The translations under genes and the position numbers were made by a program. Under the pieces are notes generated by a model. It had not been told where the DNA came from. It was given only the letters and a program-made list of their open reading frames with translations, and did no database searches. From assembly GCA_902363735.1 (NCBI GenBank), contig CABJBA010000012.1, positions 62,001 to 126,000 on the forward strand: a stretch of DNA of 64,000 bases, read 5' to 3'. The stretch's first letter is position 1. Each line of letters begins with the position of its first letter. This document shows positions 52,279 to 61,971 of this stretch, piece by piece. The stretch comes from Clostridiaceae bacterium. GTDB lineage: Bacteria > Bacillota > Clostridia > Lachnospirales > Lachnospiraceae.

Positions 52279-53718
52279 TTATTTGTCCAAGTACTCAATG
52301 GTTCCTGCATTTGGATGCATCGGGTCAAAGTCCTTAATAACAAGTCTTTTAATCTTGCCCATGCTAACATCATTATCAAGAGCTTCGTTGTACCTCTTGT
52401 TTAAATCTGCAATGGCATCGTCAGCGCTCACATTGCCTAACATGGCATTCCAAAGCGTTGCCACATAGTCATCGCCCTGGATGGCAACAGCCGGTACTGC
52501 CGGATATACACTTTCGTAATCCTGTAATTTAAAATCTGCTAATCTGCCGGTCTTAGAAGAATCAATGACTCCGCTCATATGGCTGGAGATTGGAAGGCAA
52601 TATCCTCCCTCTAAGTAGCCCTTTAAGAAATCTTCGCTGGAAAAGAACTTAATGACTTCCCATGCAGCATCCTTGTTCTTAGAAGAAGAAAGCATCATAT
52701 ACCCCTTCTGAGGCTGAATAGTCAAAGCACCCTTTACTTCTCCGTCAAGAGTCGGCACCGTAGATACTCCCCAGTCAAACTTGGTCACCGGGAACTGGTC
52801 TGTAAACACACCTGCTTCCTGAGATGCATTGCCCCAAAGAGCAAAGGCTCCTTCTGCAAACTGTGCTCTCATTGCATCTACCCCCTGGGATACGGATCCA
52901 GGAAGGACGCTGTTATCTTTAAATAACTGGTTAGTCTTTTCAATCACTGGTTTATAACCATCAAAATTAAATTCACCTTTTTTATAATCATAACGGTAAA
53001 TGCCGCTTGTCTCACTGGTGCCTTCTATCCATCTGATGAAAGGAACACTTGAGGTAAAAGCAATGCCGTAGTTCTTTCCTCCTCCGTTGTCTGTTACTTT
53101 CTTAGCCAGTTCGATAACACCATCCAAGGTATCAGGAAACTCTGTGATGCCTGCTGCTTCCACCAAATCCTTGTTGTACTCCATTCTTACACCGCTTCTC
53201 ATACCGGTAGGGATCCAGTATACATTGCCGTTGATCATGTTAATCCCTTCGTATTGAAGCTTACTTGCCTCGGTCACCTTTTCATATTCCGAGTCTGCAA
53301 TTTTATCGTTAATAGGCTCCAGGATTGCAGCATCTGCAAACGTTTTTAAATCGAAGCCGCTCTGACCTGCACTGATACCTGCAATATCAGGTGCCGTGCC
53401 GGAGGAATATGCCATGGAAAGCATATTGGCATAATCGTCTGTTACCACAGTCATCTCAATCTTAATGCCTTTGTCATTGGACTCATTAAACTCACTGATC
53501 TTCTGATCCACATATTCAGAGTCATGCCGGTCATTGGTCCAGACCTTAATCACGGTTTCACCTGCTGAAGCAGCTTTTGTGCCCTCCTTGGATTCTCCTG
53601 CTGCTCCTGTCTGATTCTGGGCTCCGGTTGTTTCAGCTGCTCCCCCGCCGGAACACCCGGTCAGTGCTGCCGCTGCCAGGACTCCTGCTATCATGAAACT
53701 TAAAGCTCTTTTTTTCAT
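52279..53718 (-). CDS. Sugar ABC transporter substrate-binding lipoprotein
   Basis: A 479-residue extracellular solute-binding protein (family 1). Signal peptide 1-21 with lipobox LTGC at about 19-22. Ala/Gly/Thr linker then the binding domain (VIKVWTNDRHDSEYVDQKISEFNESN, GMRSGVRMEYNKDLVEAAG, QFAEGAFALWGNASQEAG). The ATG at 53718 follows AAAGGAG. First gene after the YesMN pair, last residues YLDK; sugar unknown, likely an oligosaccharide containing an amino sugar given the kinase. Confidence 0.9.
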   Translation of the reverse strand: MKKRALSFMIAGVLAAAALTGCSGGGAAETTGAQNQTGAAGESKEGTKAASAGETVIKVWTNDRHDSEYVDQKISEFNESNDKGIKIEMTVVTDDYANMLSMAYSSGTAPDIAGISAGQSGFDLKTFADAAILEPINDKIADSEYEKVTEASKLQYEGINMINGNVYWIPTGMRSGVRMEYNKDLVEAAGITEFPDTLDGVIELAKKVTDNGGGKNYGIAFTSSVPFIRWIEGTSETSGIYRYDYKKGEFNFDGYKPVIEKTNQLFKDNSVLPGSVSQGVDAMRAQFAEGAFALWGNASQEAGVFTDQFPVTKFDWGVSTVPTLDGEVKGALTIQPQKGYMMLSSSKNKDAAWEVIKFFSSEDFLKGYLEGGYCLPISSHMSGVIDSSKTGRLADFKLQDYESVYPAVPAVAIQGDDYVATLWNAMLGNVSADDAIADLNKRYNEALDNDVSMGKIKRLVIKDFDPMHPNAGTIEYLDK

Positions 53719-53861
53719 AATCTGCTCCTTTCTCATTGTTTCATAATGTATTACTTTGATGATATTATTCTAATGTTTTTCATTTAAATATGACATGGCA
53801 TTTTTCATGATTCATGTAACATTTTTTAATATTATACCTTTTCTGGCAGTAAAACATAAAA

Positions 53862-53911
53862 TAAAAAAGGTATTCCGTAAGCCATTAAACAGCATTAGGG
53901 ACACCTTTTTA
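53862..53911 (-). terminator. Terminator of the sensor kinase gene
   Basis: AAAAAGGTGTCC and GGAATACCTTTTTT pair imperfectly on the minus strand, with six T. Confidence 0.55.
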
Positions 53912-53915
53912 TCTC

Positions 53916-55721
53916 TTATTTTTCAGGAATGCGGATCACCACACTGTTTTGAAAGTATGGAATGGTCTGAAAATTCATCTCCGCCTCTCCGTAATATATT
54001 TTTAATCTGGTGAAAACATTATGAAGCCCAATGTGCTGACCGCCTGCCGGATCTTTATGATAAAGAGAATCATAGGCCTTATCAATATCAATGCCGCAGC
54101 CATTATCAATGACTTCTATATAAATCCAGCCTTCTTTCCGGTAAAACCGTACATCAATAGAAGGAATACACACCGCCTCCCCCCACCTTTCATCCTGAAA
54201 GCCATGCTTAATGGAGTTTTCTGCCAGGGGCTGCAAAATTAATTTGAGAATACGGTACTCCATAAGATCTCCCTCTACATAAGACTGAAAGGAAATGGAC
54301 TTATTTGTCCTGTGATTCATGATATTGATGTAAGCCTTCACATGAGCAATTTCATTCCTGATCATGATAAGCTCATCTCCATAATTCAGTCCGATACGCA
54401 TAAAGGTGCCCAGATTATTGATCATGGAAGAAGCTACCAGAGTGTGGTTGTTCAGTACTTCCAGGTTAATACCTTCCAGTGTATTATAGAGCAGATGCGG
54501 ATTGATCTGTTCTGCCAGAACCTGAATTTCCAGCTGATATTTCTCATGCTCATCTTCTTTGATCTGGCTGATCTGTGACTGAATGGTGCTGTACATGGAA
54601 TTAACTGCTGCATTCAGCTGACCGATTTCATCTTTATATTTTGTTTTATATGGCTCATCATAATGATTTTCCTGAATCTGCCGGATGCTCTCCATAAGCC
54701 GCTCCAGAGGCGAAGTGATGAATTTGGATAAAACAGCGGAAAATGCAACGGAAAATATCAGCCCCGCCCCGCCCATCAGAACAATGAACTGATTCATGGC
54801 AGCAATCTTTCTGTTTAATGATTCTTTTGATAAAACACTGATCAGCTGAAGGTCCGAAAAGGGAAGCATCTGGGAATAAACCGCATTGTCTGTCAAATCT
54901 GCAATCTGGCGGATCTGAGTATCCTTATGGTTGCCCCTTACTCCTTTTATAAAGCCCTTGTTTTCAAGTACCATACTCATGGAAAGGGGATTTTTAAGGC
55001 TGATGTTATTCCCCATGGAATTTACCACAAAATAAGAGCGCTCAAAGTAATTGGCATTGGATAAGGACAGCCTGCTTTGGAACTTCTGTAAATTTAACAG
55101 AACCACCAGCCTGGTAGCCACTTCTTCCCCCTTTGCGGTAATCACCACGTTATCACCGGGAATCAAGGTTGATAAGGGAATTACAATGGGAATCACGTCC
55201 TGCTGCTGTAAAAAAGGGCTCTGGCAGGCAGGAAGCCAGGTGATTTCATCAATGGTTCCGTAATCAGAAAGAAAATCAGAAAGATTTTTTTCCGGCCTTA
55301 CCCCGTAAGCATATACCGTATGACAGGTTCCATCCCGGTTGACCATAAAAACCGATTCAATCATACTGTTGCTGCTCAAAAGGTTGATGAGCTGTACCTG
55401 GACCCCTTCCGGATTTAAATAGCTGTTTTCTTCCCGACCGCTTATAACCACTCTTTGTATGGCCGGGGTGGATGCAAAGCTGTTCACATTTGTAATAAGG
55501 GTGTCGTACAAATTATTTAAGGATTCAGAAATAACATTCATGGTATCCTGCATCTGCATTTCCACTTCTTGATAATAAAGTTTGTTAAAATATCCCCGTG
55601 TAAAAATGCATATAAAAATAGTAAGCATGATATCAATGCTGAACATGCAAATCCTGATTTTGGATGCGATCTTTTTGTCTCCAATAAATTTAAAAACCGT
55701 TTCTTTTAACCGTTTTATCAT
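53916..55721 (-). CDS. YesM-type sensor histidine kinase
   Basis: A 601-residue membrane sensor: TM1 about 22-41, extracellular sensing domain about 42-310 (dCache-like), TM2 about 311-332, HAMP (LSKFITSPLERLMESIRQIQ, 331-380), a His_kinase domain with the phosphorylated histidine H409 (QINPHLLYNTLEG), then HATPase_c with DNGCGID near the end. YesM kinases sense a carbohydrate outside and activate a YesN partner. It lies 15 bases after the response regulator gene and before the ABC importer genes it probably controls. Confidence 0.92.
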   Translation of the reverse strand: MIKRLKETVFKFIGDKKIASKIRICMFSIDIMLTIFICIFTRGYFNKLYYQEVEMQMQDTMNVISESLNNLYDTLITNVNSFASTPAIQRVVISGREENSYLNPEGVQVQLINLLSSNSMIESVFMVNRDGTCHTVYAYGVRPEKNLSDFLSDYGTIDEITWLPACQSPFLQQQDVIPIVIPLSTLIPGDNVVITAKGEEVATRLVVLLNLQKFQSRLSLSNANYFERSYFVVNSMGNNISLKNPLSMSMVLENKGFIKGVRGNHKDTQIRQIADLTDNAVYSQMLPFSDLQLISVLSKESLNRKIAAMNQFIVLMGGAGLIFSVAFSAVLSKFITSPLERLMESIRQIQENHYDEPYKTKYKDEIGQLNAAVNSMYSTIQSQISQIKEDEHEKYQLEIQVLAEQINPHLLYNTLEGINLEVLNNHTLVASSMINNLGTFMRIGLNYGDELIMIRNEIAHVKAYINIMNHRTNKSISFQSYVEGDLMEYRILKLILQPLAENSIKHGFQDERWGEAVCIPSIDVRFYRKEGWIYIEVIDNGCGIDIDKAYDSLYHKDPAGGQHIGLHNVFTRLKIYYGEAEMNFQTIPYFQNSVVIRIPEK

Positions 55722-55736
55722 AACTGCCTTTCCAAA

Positions 55737-57326
55737 TCACGGTGCTTTTTCGTTGTTTCTGTTATAATCGGAAGGAGCCACACCTGTATTCTGTTTAAAT
55801 ACCCGGTAAAAAGAACGATAATCGTCGTAGCCGATTGCAGCGGCTACTTCTGCCACTGGCTTATGCGGCATCCGCTCCATCAGGCCCTTGGCATGATCTA
55901 TTTTGATCCGGATTACATAATCCCTGAAATTGACTCCCGTCTTTAGTTTAAAGTAGCTGGTAAAATAGACATCACTTAAATTGACGTGCCTTGCCACATC
56001 CTTGGCCAAAATCTTTTCTCCCATATGGGTTTTTATATAATATTCTGCAGCCTGAATGATCTGCTTTCCGGAACTGCCCCCTCCTGATTGCTGCTTTCCG
56101 GCACAATCAATAAGAAAATCCTCCATATAGGATTTTAACTCTTCAAAGGATCGTATGGTATTAACCGGAAAAATAACCTCCGCCTGAGATAATTCTTTTT
56201 GGCTGCCCAGTGCCTTCTGAATATCCGTGATCATATAAATACACATCCCCCGGATATAGTTGGGCGACGGCATTGGCACATAGAGAAGCTGAGAAAAATA
56301 TTCCCGGCATAATTCCCGTATTTTCTCAGTCTGGTTGGCAGTGATGGAATATATCAGATTATTATAATCCATCTGATTGGCAGCTGCCGGGGGCGGGGTG
56401 GTACACAGGATTCTCTCATCAAAAATCTTCTGCTCTGTCTCATAAAAGCTGTAGGACAGGCACATAAGGGCGGTCTTATAGGAGTTGGAGCAGTCCGTAA
56501 GCACGGTTCCTTCCTTACCGATTCCCACAGTTACATCCATGGTTGAATCTCTGTTCACCTGTTTTAAACACCTGGTCGCCAGAAAGCGGTAATTCACCGG
56601 CACTGATTTCGGCTGCATAGTATGGATAATAGTCAAAAGCTCGCAGGAGCTTGACACCAAAAATTCATATCTGGTTTCCTGGAGTTCTTGGCTCACAATA
56701 TCCATCAGATAATTTATCTGTTGAAATTCCTCCTCCTGTTCCCTGTCATCTTTCCCCTCAATGGAAAAAACCATGACACGGAAGGGACTGTCATTTAATT
56801 TAAGTTCCAGCCGGCCGATTTCATCACGGATCTCTTCGTAAGAATAAAACTCGTTCTTCAGCAGCTTTTTTAAAAACTTCTCTTTGGGCTCTGCTTTAAC
56901 ATTTAAATAGGAAGAATAAGAATGAATATGGTTGGATTGGAGAATCTTCTCTTTTTGCTGTCTGATTTCCGTTACCAGTTCATCAATTTTAATGGGCTTT
57001 AAAAAATAATTCTTCGCTCCAAGCTGAATGGCCTTCTGTGCATATTTAAAATCTCCATAACCGCTTAAAATAATGAAATTGGTCTGCATCCTGTCATGTC
57101 TGACACGTTCCATAAGCTCCAGTCCGTCCATGCCGGGCATACGGATATCAGTAATAACAATGTCCGGATTGCAGGACTTAATAATATCATACGCCTCCCT
57201 GCCGTCTTCTGCGGTGCCCACGATGGTTATGCCAAACTGTTCCCAGGGCACGACTGTAGAAAGCCCGTTGCGGATGGTTGCTTCATCGTCTGCTATCAAT
57301 AATGTTATATTCTTATCTGCATCCAT
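55737..57326 (-). CDS. YesN-type response regulator (REC plus AraC HTH)
   Basis: A 529-residue regulator: REC domain 6-125 (acidic pair D13/D14, phosphorylated D60 in DIVITDIRMPGMDG, K110), a long central region, and a C-terminal AraC/XylS double helix-turn-helix (ILAKDVARHVNLSDVYFTSYFKLKTGVNFRDYVIRIK, AEVAAAIGYDDYRSFYRVFKQNTGVAPSDYN). The ATG at 57326 follows GGGGAGG; the extra N-terminal codons of the longer frame have no site. It heads the operon with the YesM-type kinase and should activate the adjacent sugar importer genes. Confidence 0.92.
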   Translation of the reverse strand: MDADKNITLLIADDEATIRNGLSTVVPWEQFGITIVGTAEDGREAYDIIKSCNPDIVITDIRMPGMDGLELMERVRHDRMQTNFIILSGYGDFKYAQKAIQLGAKNYFLKPIKIDELVTEIRQQKEKILQSNHIHSYSSYLNVKAEPKEKFLKKLLKNEFYSYEEIRDEIGRLELKLNDSPFRVMVFSIEGKDDREQEEEFQQINYLMDIVSQELQETRYEFLVSSSCELLTIIHTMQPKSVPVNYRFLATRCLKQVNRDSTMDVTVGIGKEGTVLTDCSNSYKTALMCLSYSFYETEQKIFDERILCTTPPPAAANQMDYNNLIYSITANQTEKIRELCREYFSQLLYVPMPSPNYIRGMCIYMITDIQKALGSQKELSQAEVIFPVNTIRSFEELKSYMEDFLIDCAGKQQSGGGSSGKQIIQAAEYYIKTHMGEKILAKDVARHVNLSDVYFTSYFKLKTGVNFRDYVIRIKIDHAKGLMERMPHKPVAEVAAAIGYDDYRSFYRVFKQNTGVAPSDYNRNNEKAP

Positions 57327-57597
57327 TATCCCCTGTCCTCCCCAGTACATCCAAATAAATTTCCGTTTTCTCAAACCACAGATCCGCAGGCATAAGCACA
57401 TGCAATGTGCATAAGTACTTCGCAGAAGCTTGCGGTCTTATTCCTTACCATGAAGATCCCGACCGGAGATTTCTTCTGCTCATTCCTCCGGGAAAACGAT
57501 TGTTTTTGCTGTTATAATAATCATTTTATCACAGTAAATTTAAATATTCTACCGTTTTGCAGGCAACGCGGCATCTTAAGCCTTTTAACAGTAATTT

Positions 57598-57622
57598 ACG
57601 TTAAAGCGTCAAAGTTTAACGT
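57598..57622. promoter_or_regulatory. Dyad upstream of the aro promoter
   Basis: ACGTTAAA (57598-57605) and TTTAACGT (57615-57622) are perfectly inverted around 9 bases, ending 9 bases before the -35 box. Confidence 0.5.
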
Positions 57623-57631
57623 ATAAAAGCG

Positions 57632-57660
57632 TTGACAAGTAACCAACAATCTATTACAAT
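57632..57660 (+). promoter_or_regulatory. Promoter of the aroF-tyrA-aroA operon
   Basis: TTGACA (57632-57637), 17-base spacer, TACAAT (57655-57660); the leader to the ATG is only about 30 bases, leaving no room for an attenuator. Confidence 0.75.
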
Positions 57661-57695
57661 GGGGATTAAATATTTGCAAAAGAGAGGAAAAACAT

Positions 57696-58715
57696 ATGAT
57701 TATTATTATGAAACCTAAAGCTTCCAGTGAAGCTGTTAGTAAAATAAAGAACTTAATCGAATCAAACGGCCTTCAGGTCCATCTGTCAGAGGGGACTGAA
57801 GTGACCATTGTAGGTGTGGTCGGTGACAAGTCAAAGCTGCAGGGCGTAAACATGGAGCTGATGGAAGGTGTTGATAAGATTCTTCCTGTTACGGAAACCT
57901 ATAAACTGGTGAACAAAAAATTCCATCCCGATGATACTGTCATAACCATTGGAAATGCAAAAATAGGTGCCGGGCATTTGACCATGATGGCCGGCCCATG
58001 TGCCATAGAAAACCACGATATGCTTATAGAAACTGCCTATGCCGTAAAGAAAGCCGGAGCTCAGTTTCTCCGGGGTGGTGCTTACAAGCCAAGGACTTCC
58101 CCTTACGCATTTCAAGGCCTTGAGGAAGAAGGCTTAAAATTCATGAAGGAAGCCAGGGAAGCTACAGGCCTTAACATTGTATGTGAGGTTACCAGCTTAA
58201 AGTCACTTGAAACAGCCGTTAAATATGTGGACATGATCCAGATCGGTGCCCGCAACATGCAGAATTTTGAGCTTTTAAAAGAAGCAGGGAAAGCAGGAAT
58301 CCCTGTTCTCTTAAAAAGAGGTCTTTCCGCAACCATCGATGAATGGCTCAATTCAGCTGAATACATCGCCTCCGAAGGCAATACCAACATCGTTCTCTGT
58401 GAACGGGGAATCCGCACATACGAAACAGCTACCAGAAACACATTGGACATCAGCGCAGTTCCAGTTATCCGCTCCAAGAGTCATCTTCCAATAATCATCG
58501 ATCCAAGCCACGCTACCGGAGTGAGAGCTTACATTGAACCTATTTCCAAGGCTGCCATTGCAGTCGGTGCCGACGGTCTGATTGTGGAAGTCCATCCATG
58601 CCCCTCCTGTGCCTTATCTGACGGTCCTCAGTCCCTGACCTTTGATCAGTTTGAGAACCTGGTGTCAGAATTAAAGCCTTATGCCAAACTTGCCGGGAGA
58701 ACACTGAATGAATGA
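57696..58715 (+). CDS. aroF: 3-deoxy-7-phosphoheptulonate (DAHP) synthase
   Basis: A 339-residue type I-beta DAHP synthase: N-terminal ferredoxin-like regulatory domain (1-70) plus TIM barrel (from [16 protein letters not shown]). Conserved: [18 protein letters not shown] (PEP-binding), [15 protein letters not shown] and SHATGVR. It makes DAHP from phosphoenolpyruvate and erythrose-4-phosphate, the first shikimate step. The ferredoxin-like domain binds aromatic end products in relatives and gives feedback control. The next gene overlaps by 8 bases. Confidence 0.95.
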   Translation: MIIIMKPKASSEAVSKIKNLIESNGLQVHLSEGTEVTIVGVVGDKSKLQGVNMELMEGVDKILPVTETYKLVNKKFHPDDTVITIGNAKIGAGHLTMMAGPCAIENHDMLIETAYAVKKAGAQFLRGGAYKPRTSPYAFQGLEEEGLKFMKEAREATGLNIVCEVTSLKSLETAVKYVDMIQIGARNMQNFELLKEAGKAGIPVLLKRGLSATIDEWLNSAEYIASEGNTNIVLCERGIRTYETATRNTLDISAVPVIRSKSHLPIIIDPSHATGVRAYIEPISKAAIAVGADGLIVEVHPCPSCALSDGPQSLTFDQFENLVSELKPYAKLAGRTLNE

Positions 58716-59850
58716 CAAGGTGAATTTGCCCCTAGGGCAAAGAGAAGGCCCCCTGGGCGAGGCAGTCATTGCCTTTATCGGGCTTGGTCTCATTGGAGGT
58801 TCCATTGCCAGAGGGATCAAGCGGGAAAAGCCGGATACAAAAATCATGGCCTACATGCGGAGCCGTTCCAGACTCTTAAAAGCCCGGGAAGACGGAATTG
58901 TGGATGTGATTCTGGAGGAAATCGGGGAAGAACTGAGAGAATGCGACATGATCTTTCTCTGTACTCCTGTAGAATATAATGCAAAATATCTTTCTGATAT
59001 ACAGCCCCTTTTAAAACCAGGTGCCATTATTACAGATGTAGGCAGCACAAAAACCGACATTCATGAGGAAGTCAGCCGCCTTGGTATGGAGGACTGCTTC
59101 ATAGGAGGCCATCCTATGGCAGGATCTGAAAAGACCGGATACGAAAACTCCACAGACCATCTGTTGGAGAATGCCTATTACATCATCACCCCTACCTCTG
59201 CTTCTACAGAAAAACAGGTAGACCGGCTGGTGAGGATTGCTGACATGATCGGTTCACTTCCACTTGTTCTGGATTATGAGAGTCATGATTTTGTCACAGC
59301 TGCAATCAGCCATCTTCCTCACATCGTAGCTTCCAGCCTTGTCAACCTGGTAAAGGATTCAGACAACGAGCAGGGACTGATGAAGCGTTTGGCAGCAGGA
59401 GGCTTTAAGGATATTACAAGAATTGCCTCATCCTCACCGGAAATGTGGGAACAGATATGCATGACCAACAGCAATCATCTTGCTGTGATTCTGGAGCGGT
59501 ACATCGCCTCTTTAAATCAGGTTCTGGCCGAATTAAAACAAAAGGACAACAACTATATTTACCAGCTTTTTGAAACTTCCAGAAATTACCGGGACTCTTT
59601 CTCAGAAAAGGTGGCCGGCTCTATTGCACCAGACTACTCCTTCACTGTGGTTATGGCTGATGAAGTAGGAGCCATCTCCACTCTGTCTGTTATTTTGGCT
59701 GCAAAGGGAATCAGTATTAAAAACATCGGTATCAACCACAACCGGGAACATGGGGAAGGTACTCTGCGGATCGCATTTTACGACAGGGGAACCATGGGCA
59801 AAGCATGGGAAGTGCTGGAGCGGTATCATTACGATTTAATTTCAAACTAA
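58708..59850 (+). CDS. tyrA: Prephenate dehydrogenase with ACT domain
   Basis: A 380-residue enzyme: NAD-binding motif GLGLIGGSIARG (25-36), central helical catalytic domain with GGHPMAGSEKTGY (about 130-142) and a C-terminal ACT domain (about 310-378, FTVVMADEVGAISTLSVILAAKGISIKNIGI). It oxidises prephenate to 4-hydroxyphenylpyruvate on the way to tyrosine; the ACT domain is likely for tyrosine feedback. Its start overlaps aroF by 8 bases. Confidence 0.95.
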   Translation: MNDKVNLPLGQREGPLGEAVIAFIGLGLIGGSIARGIKREKPDTKIMAYMRSRSRLLKAREDGIVDVILEEIGEELRECDMIFLCTPVEYNAKYLSDIQPLLKPGAIITDVGSTKTDIHEEVSRLGMEDCFIGGHPMAGSEKTGYENSTDHLLENAYYIITPTSASTEKQVDRLVRIADMIGSLPLVLDYESHDFVTAAISHLPHIVASSLVNLVKDSDNEQGLMKRLAAGGFKDITRIASSSPEMWEQICMTNSNHLAVILERYIASLNQVLAELKQKDNNYIYQLFETSRNYRDSFSEKVAGSIAPDYSFTVVMADEVGAISTLSVILAAKGISIKNIGINHNREHGEGTLRIAFYDRGTMGKAWEVLERYHYDLISN

Positions 59851-59862
59851 GAGAGGAACTCT

Positions 59863-61140
59863 ATGAAATTTACAAAATCCTCCCCATTAAAGGGTGAGAT
59901 AACTATACCCGGCGATAAGTCCATCTCCCACCGCAGTGTGATGTTTGGAGCCATTGCAAAGGGAACAACTGAAATCAGCCATTTTCTCCAGGGAGCTGAC
60001 TGCCTTTCCACTATCTCCTGTTTTCAGAAAATGGGAATTCAGATTGAGAATCACAACGGCACGGTCATTGTCCAAGGCAAAGGTCTCCGGGGATTAAAAA
60101 AACCCGAAACCATTTTAGACTGCGGAAACAGCGGCACAACTACCCGCCTGATTTCCGGCCTTTTAGCAGCCCAGGACTTTGACGTGACTTTAACCGGTGA
60201 CGAATCCATCCAAAAACGTCCCATGAAACGCATTATGGAGCCATTATCCATGATGGGGGCGAATATAAGGAGTTTAAAAGACAATGGCTGCGCTCCTCTC
60301 TCCATAACAGGGAAAAAGCTTCATAGCATCCATTACGCCAGCCCAGTGGCCTCAGCCCAGGTAAAGTCCTGCATTCTCTTAGCAGGATTATATTCGGAAG
60401 GGGAAACGAAAGTAACGGAGCCTTATGTGTCCAGAAACCATTCTGAAATTATGCTGAAATACTTTGGCGCCAACGTGAAAACAGAGGGAACCACAGCATG
60501 TATCACTCCTGCGCAGGAACTTTACGGAAACAGAGTTGTGGTTCCCGGAGATATCTCTTCTGCGGCTTTCTTTATTGCAGCCGGACTCATGATTCCAGGC
60601 TCTGAAATACTGATAAAGAATGTTGGCATTAACCCCACCCGAGACGGAATTATTCACGTATGCCGGGATATGGGGGCAGATATTACCTTATTAGAAGTGA
60701 ATGCAGATTCAGGAGAACCTACTGCCGACATTCTGGTAAAATCCGGTTCTCTTCACGGTATTACCATAGGCGGCGCCATTATTCCAACCCTGATTGACGA
60801 GCTTCCCATGATCGCCGCTATGGCCTGCCTGGCAGAAGGAGAAACAGTAATTAAGGACGCGGCCGAATTAAAGGTAAAGGAATCCAACAGAATTGATATC
60901 ATGGTAAGAAACTTATCTGCCATGGGAGCCGATGTTGTGGAGACAGAGGACGGTATGATTATAAGAGGCGGAAAACCGCTTCACGGTTCTGTTATTGACA
61001 GCAAGCTGGACCACCGCATTGCCATGACTTTTGCAGTGACCGGATTATGTGCTGAAGGCGAAACTGAAATCCTGGGAGCGGAATGCGTCAATGTTTCTTA
61101 TCCGGAATTTTATGAAGATTTGAAAAAACTAAGTTTATAA
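59863..61140 (+). CDS. aroA: 3-phosphoshikimate 1-carboxyvinyltransferase (EPSP synthase)
   Basis: A 425-residue enzyme that joins shikimate-3-phosphate and phosphoenolpyruvate to EPSP. Landmarks: PGDKSISHRS (16-25), DCGNSGTTTRL (86-96), the QVKSCILLAGL segment, DELPMIA, and VKESNRI. Length and order are normal. The start lies 12 bases after tyrA, with GAGAGGA as ribosome binding site. Last gene of the aromatic operon, followed by a terminator. Confidence 0.96.
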   Translation: MKFTKSSPLKGEITIPGDKSISHRSVMFGAIAKGTTEISHFLQGADCLSTISCFQKMGIQIENHNGTVIVQGKGLRGLKKPETILDCGNSGTTTRLISGLLAAQDFDVTLTGDESIQKRPMKRIMEPLSMMGANIRSLKDNGCAPLSITGKKLHSIHYASPVASAQVKSCILLAGLYSEGETKVTEPYVSRNHSEIMLKYFGANVKTEGTTACITPAQELYGNRVVVPGDISSAAFFIAAGLMIPGSEILIKNVGINPTRDGIIHVCRDMGADITLLEVNADSGEPTADILVKSGSLHGITIGGAIIPTLIDELPMIAAMACLAEGETVIKDAAELKVKESNRIDIMVRNLSAMGADVVETEDGMIIRGGKPLHGSVIDSKLDHRIAMTFAVTGLCAEGETEILGAECVNVSYPEFYEDLKKLSL

Positions 61141-61147
61141 TAAGGAG

Positions 61148-61192
61148 AGGGTGTCAAAAATGACTTTATGCATTTTATGGCACCCTTTTTAT
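61148..61192 (+). terminator. Terminator of the aro operon
   Basis: AGGGTGTCA and TGGCACCCT pair with one GU, extended by AAAATG/CATTTT, followed by five T. It directly abuts the stop codon of the convergent P-loop gene. Confidence 0.8.
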
Positions 61193-61737
61193 TATGTCAA
61201 AAGAGACTTTTTAATCAATTCCAGATTCTGAACCAGCGGATCTTCACCGTTTACAACTATCTGTCTGCACTTTAATAATGTTTGCCATTGATCATGTTTT
61301 GCTTTGCTTCTTGTATTTAGATCGCCGGTATCATAACCGGCCGCCCATTCCATAAACTCCAGATGATTCCGGTACATGTCTCCGCCGGCCTCTATGCGTG
61401 AACCGAAACATTGCCTTTCTCTTTCTTTTAACCGTTCTAAGCGGACTTTCCCGCCTATTGCTACCCGGACCGCCAATGTAAAATAAGGGATCAACTCATT
61501 TCCCCAATCCACAAGGGAGCCCGAGATAACAACCTGATCTGATTGAAAGATATCCTTCTCCATCAACAGAATGCGCTCATTTATTTCTCTTTTCTTTGTA
61601 TATTGGGGATCTGAGGGAAGCCAGTAATAATCGTCAGTATCCATAAAAGTATAGCCCATCTGCTCTGATATGTATTTACCTAGTGTAGAAGTGCCTGAAC
61701 CCGATGCTCCGTATATGTGAATCACATTTTTCTCCAT
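61192..61737 (-). CDS. P-loop adenylate-kinase-like protein
   Basis: A 181-residue soluble nucleotide-binding protein: P-loop YGASGSGTSTLG (9-20, with Thr in place of the usual Lys), DTDDYYWLPSDPQYTKKREINER (35-57) as in AAA_18/shikimate-kinase-like proteins, and a LID-like segment ERLKERERQCFGSRIEAGG. No catalytic base beyond the P-loop can be assigned. The missing P-loop lysine (GSGTST instead of GSGKST) is notable and shared by some family members. Convergent with the aro operon. Confidence 0.8.
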   Translation of the reverse strand: MEKNVIHIYGASGSGTSTLGKYISEQMGYTFMDTDDYYWLPSDPQYTKKREINERILLMEKDIFQSDQVVISGSLVDWGNELIPYFTLAVRVAIGGKVRLERLKERERQCFGSRIEAGGDMYRNHLEFMEWAAGYDTGDLNTRSKAKHDQWQTLLKCRQIVVNGEDPLVQNLELIKKSLLT

Positions 61738-61858
61738 TATTTCCTCCTCATAAATTTATATTTATTAATTTAAAAATTTCACTGGATTATATTTAACTTT
61801 ATGATAAAATGTAATAGCTGACAAATTTCGTAATCTCACCCACTATTTTAATAGAAAT

Positions 61859-61888
61859 TTGATCACAAAGCTAATACCAGAATATCAT
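61859..61888 (+). promoter_or_regulatory. Candidate promoter of the APC permease gene
   Basis: TTGATC (61859-61864), 18-base spacer, TATCAT (61883-61888). Confidence 0.35.
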
Positions 61889-61971
61889 AGAATTTAATTT
61901 GGGGAAATGATTTTATGATTGGTGAAAAACAAAAAAAGAGATTCTATTGTGCAAAGAGAAGGGGTTTAACT

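Larger units (their letters stand above)
57327..57695. other. Divergent intergenic region between regulator and aro operon
   Basis: Holds the dyad at 57598-57622 and the aro promoter at 57632-57660. The half nearest the regulator gene shows no ORF and no promoter I could define. Confidence 0.45.

Noticed and set aside
53795..54013. Plus-strand open frame across the sensor kinase end
   Set aside because: It overlaps the kinase terminator and C-terminus and has no ribosome binding site.
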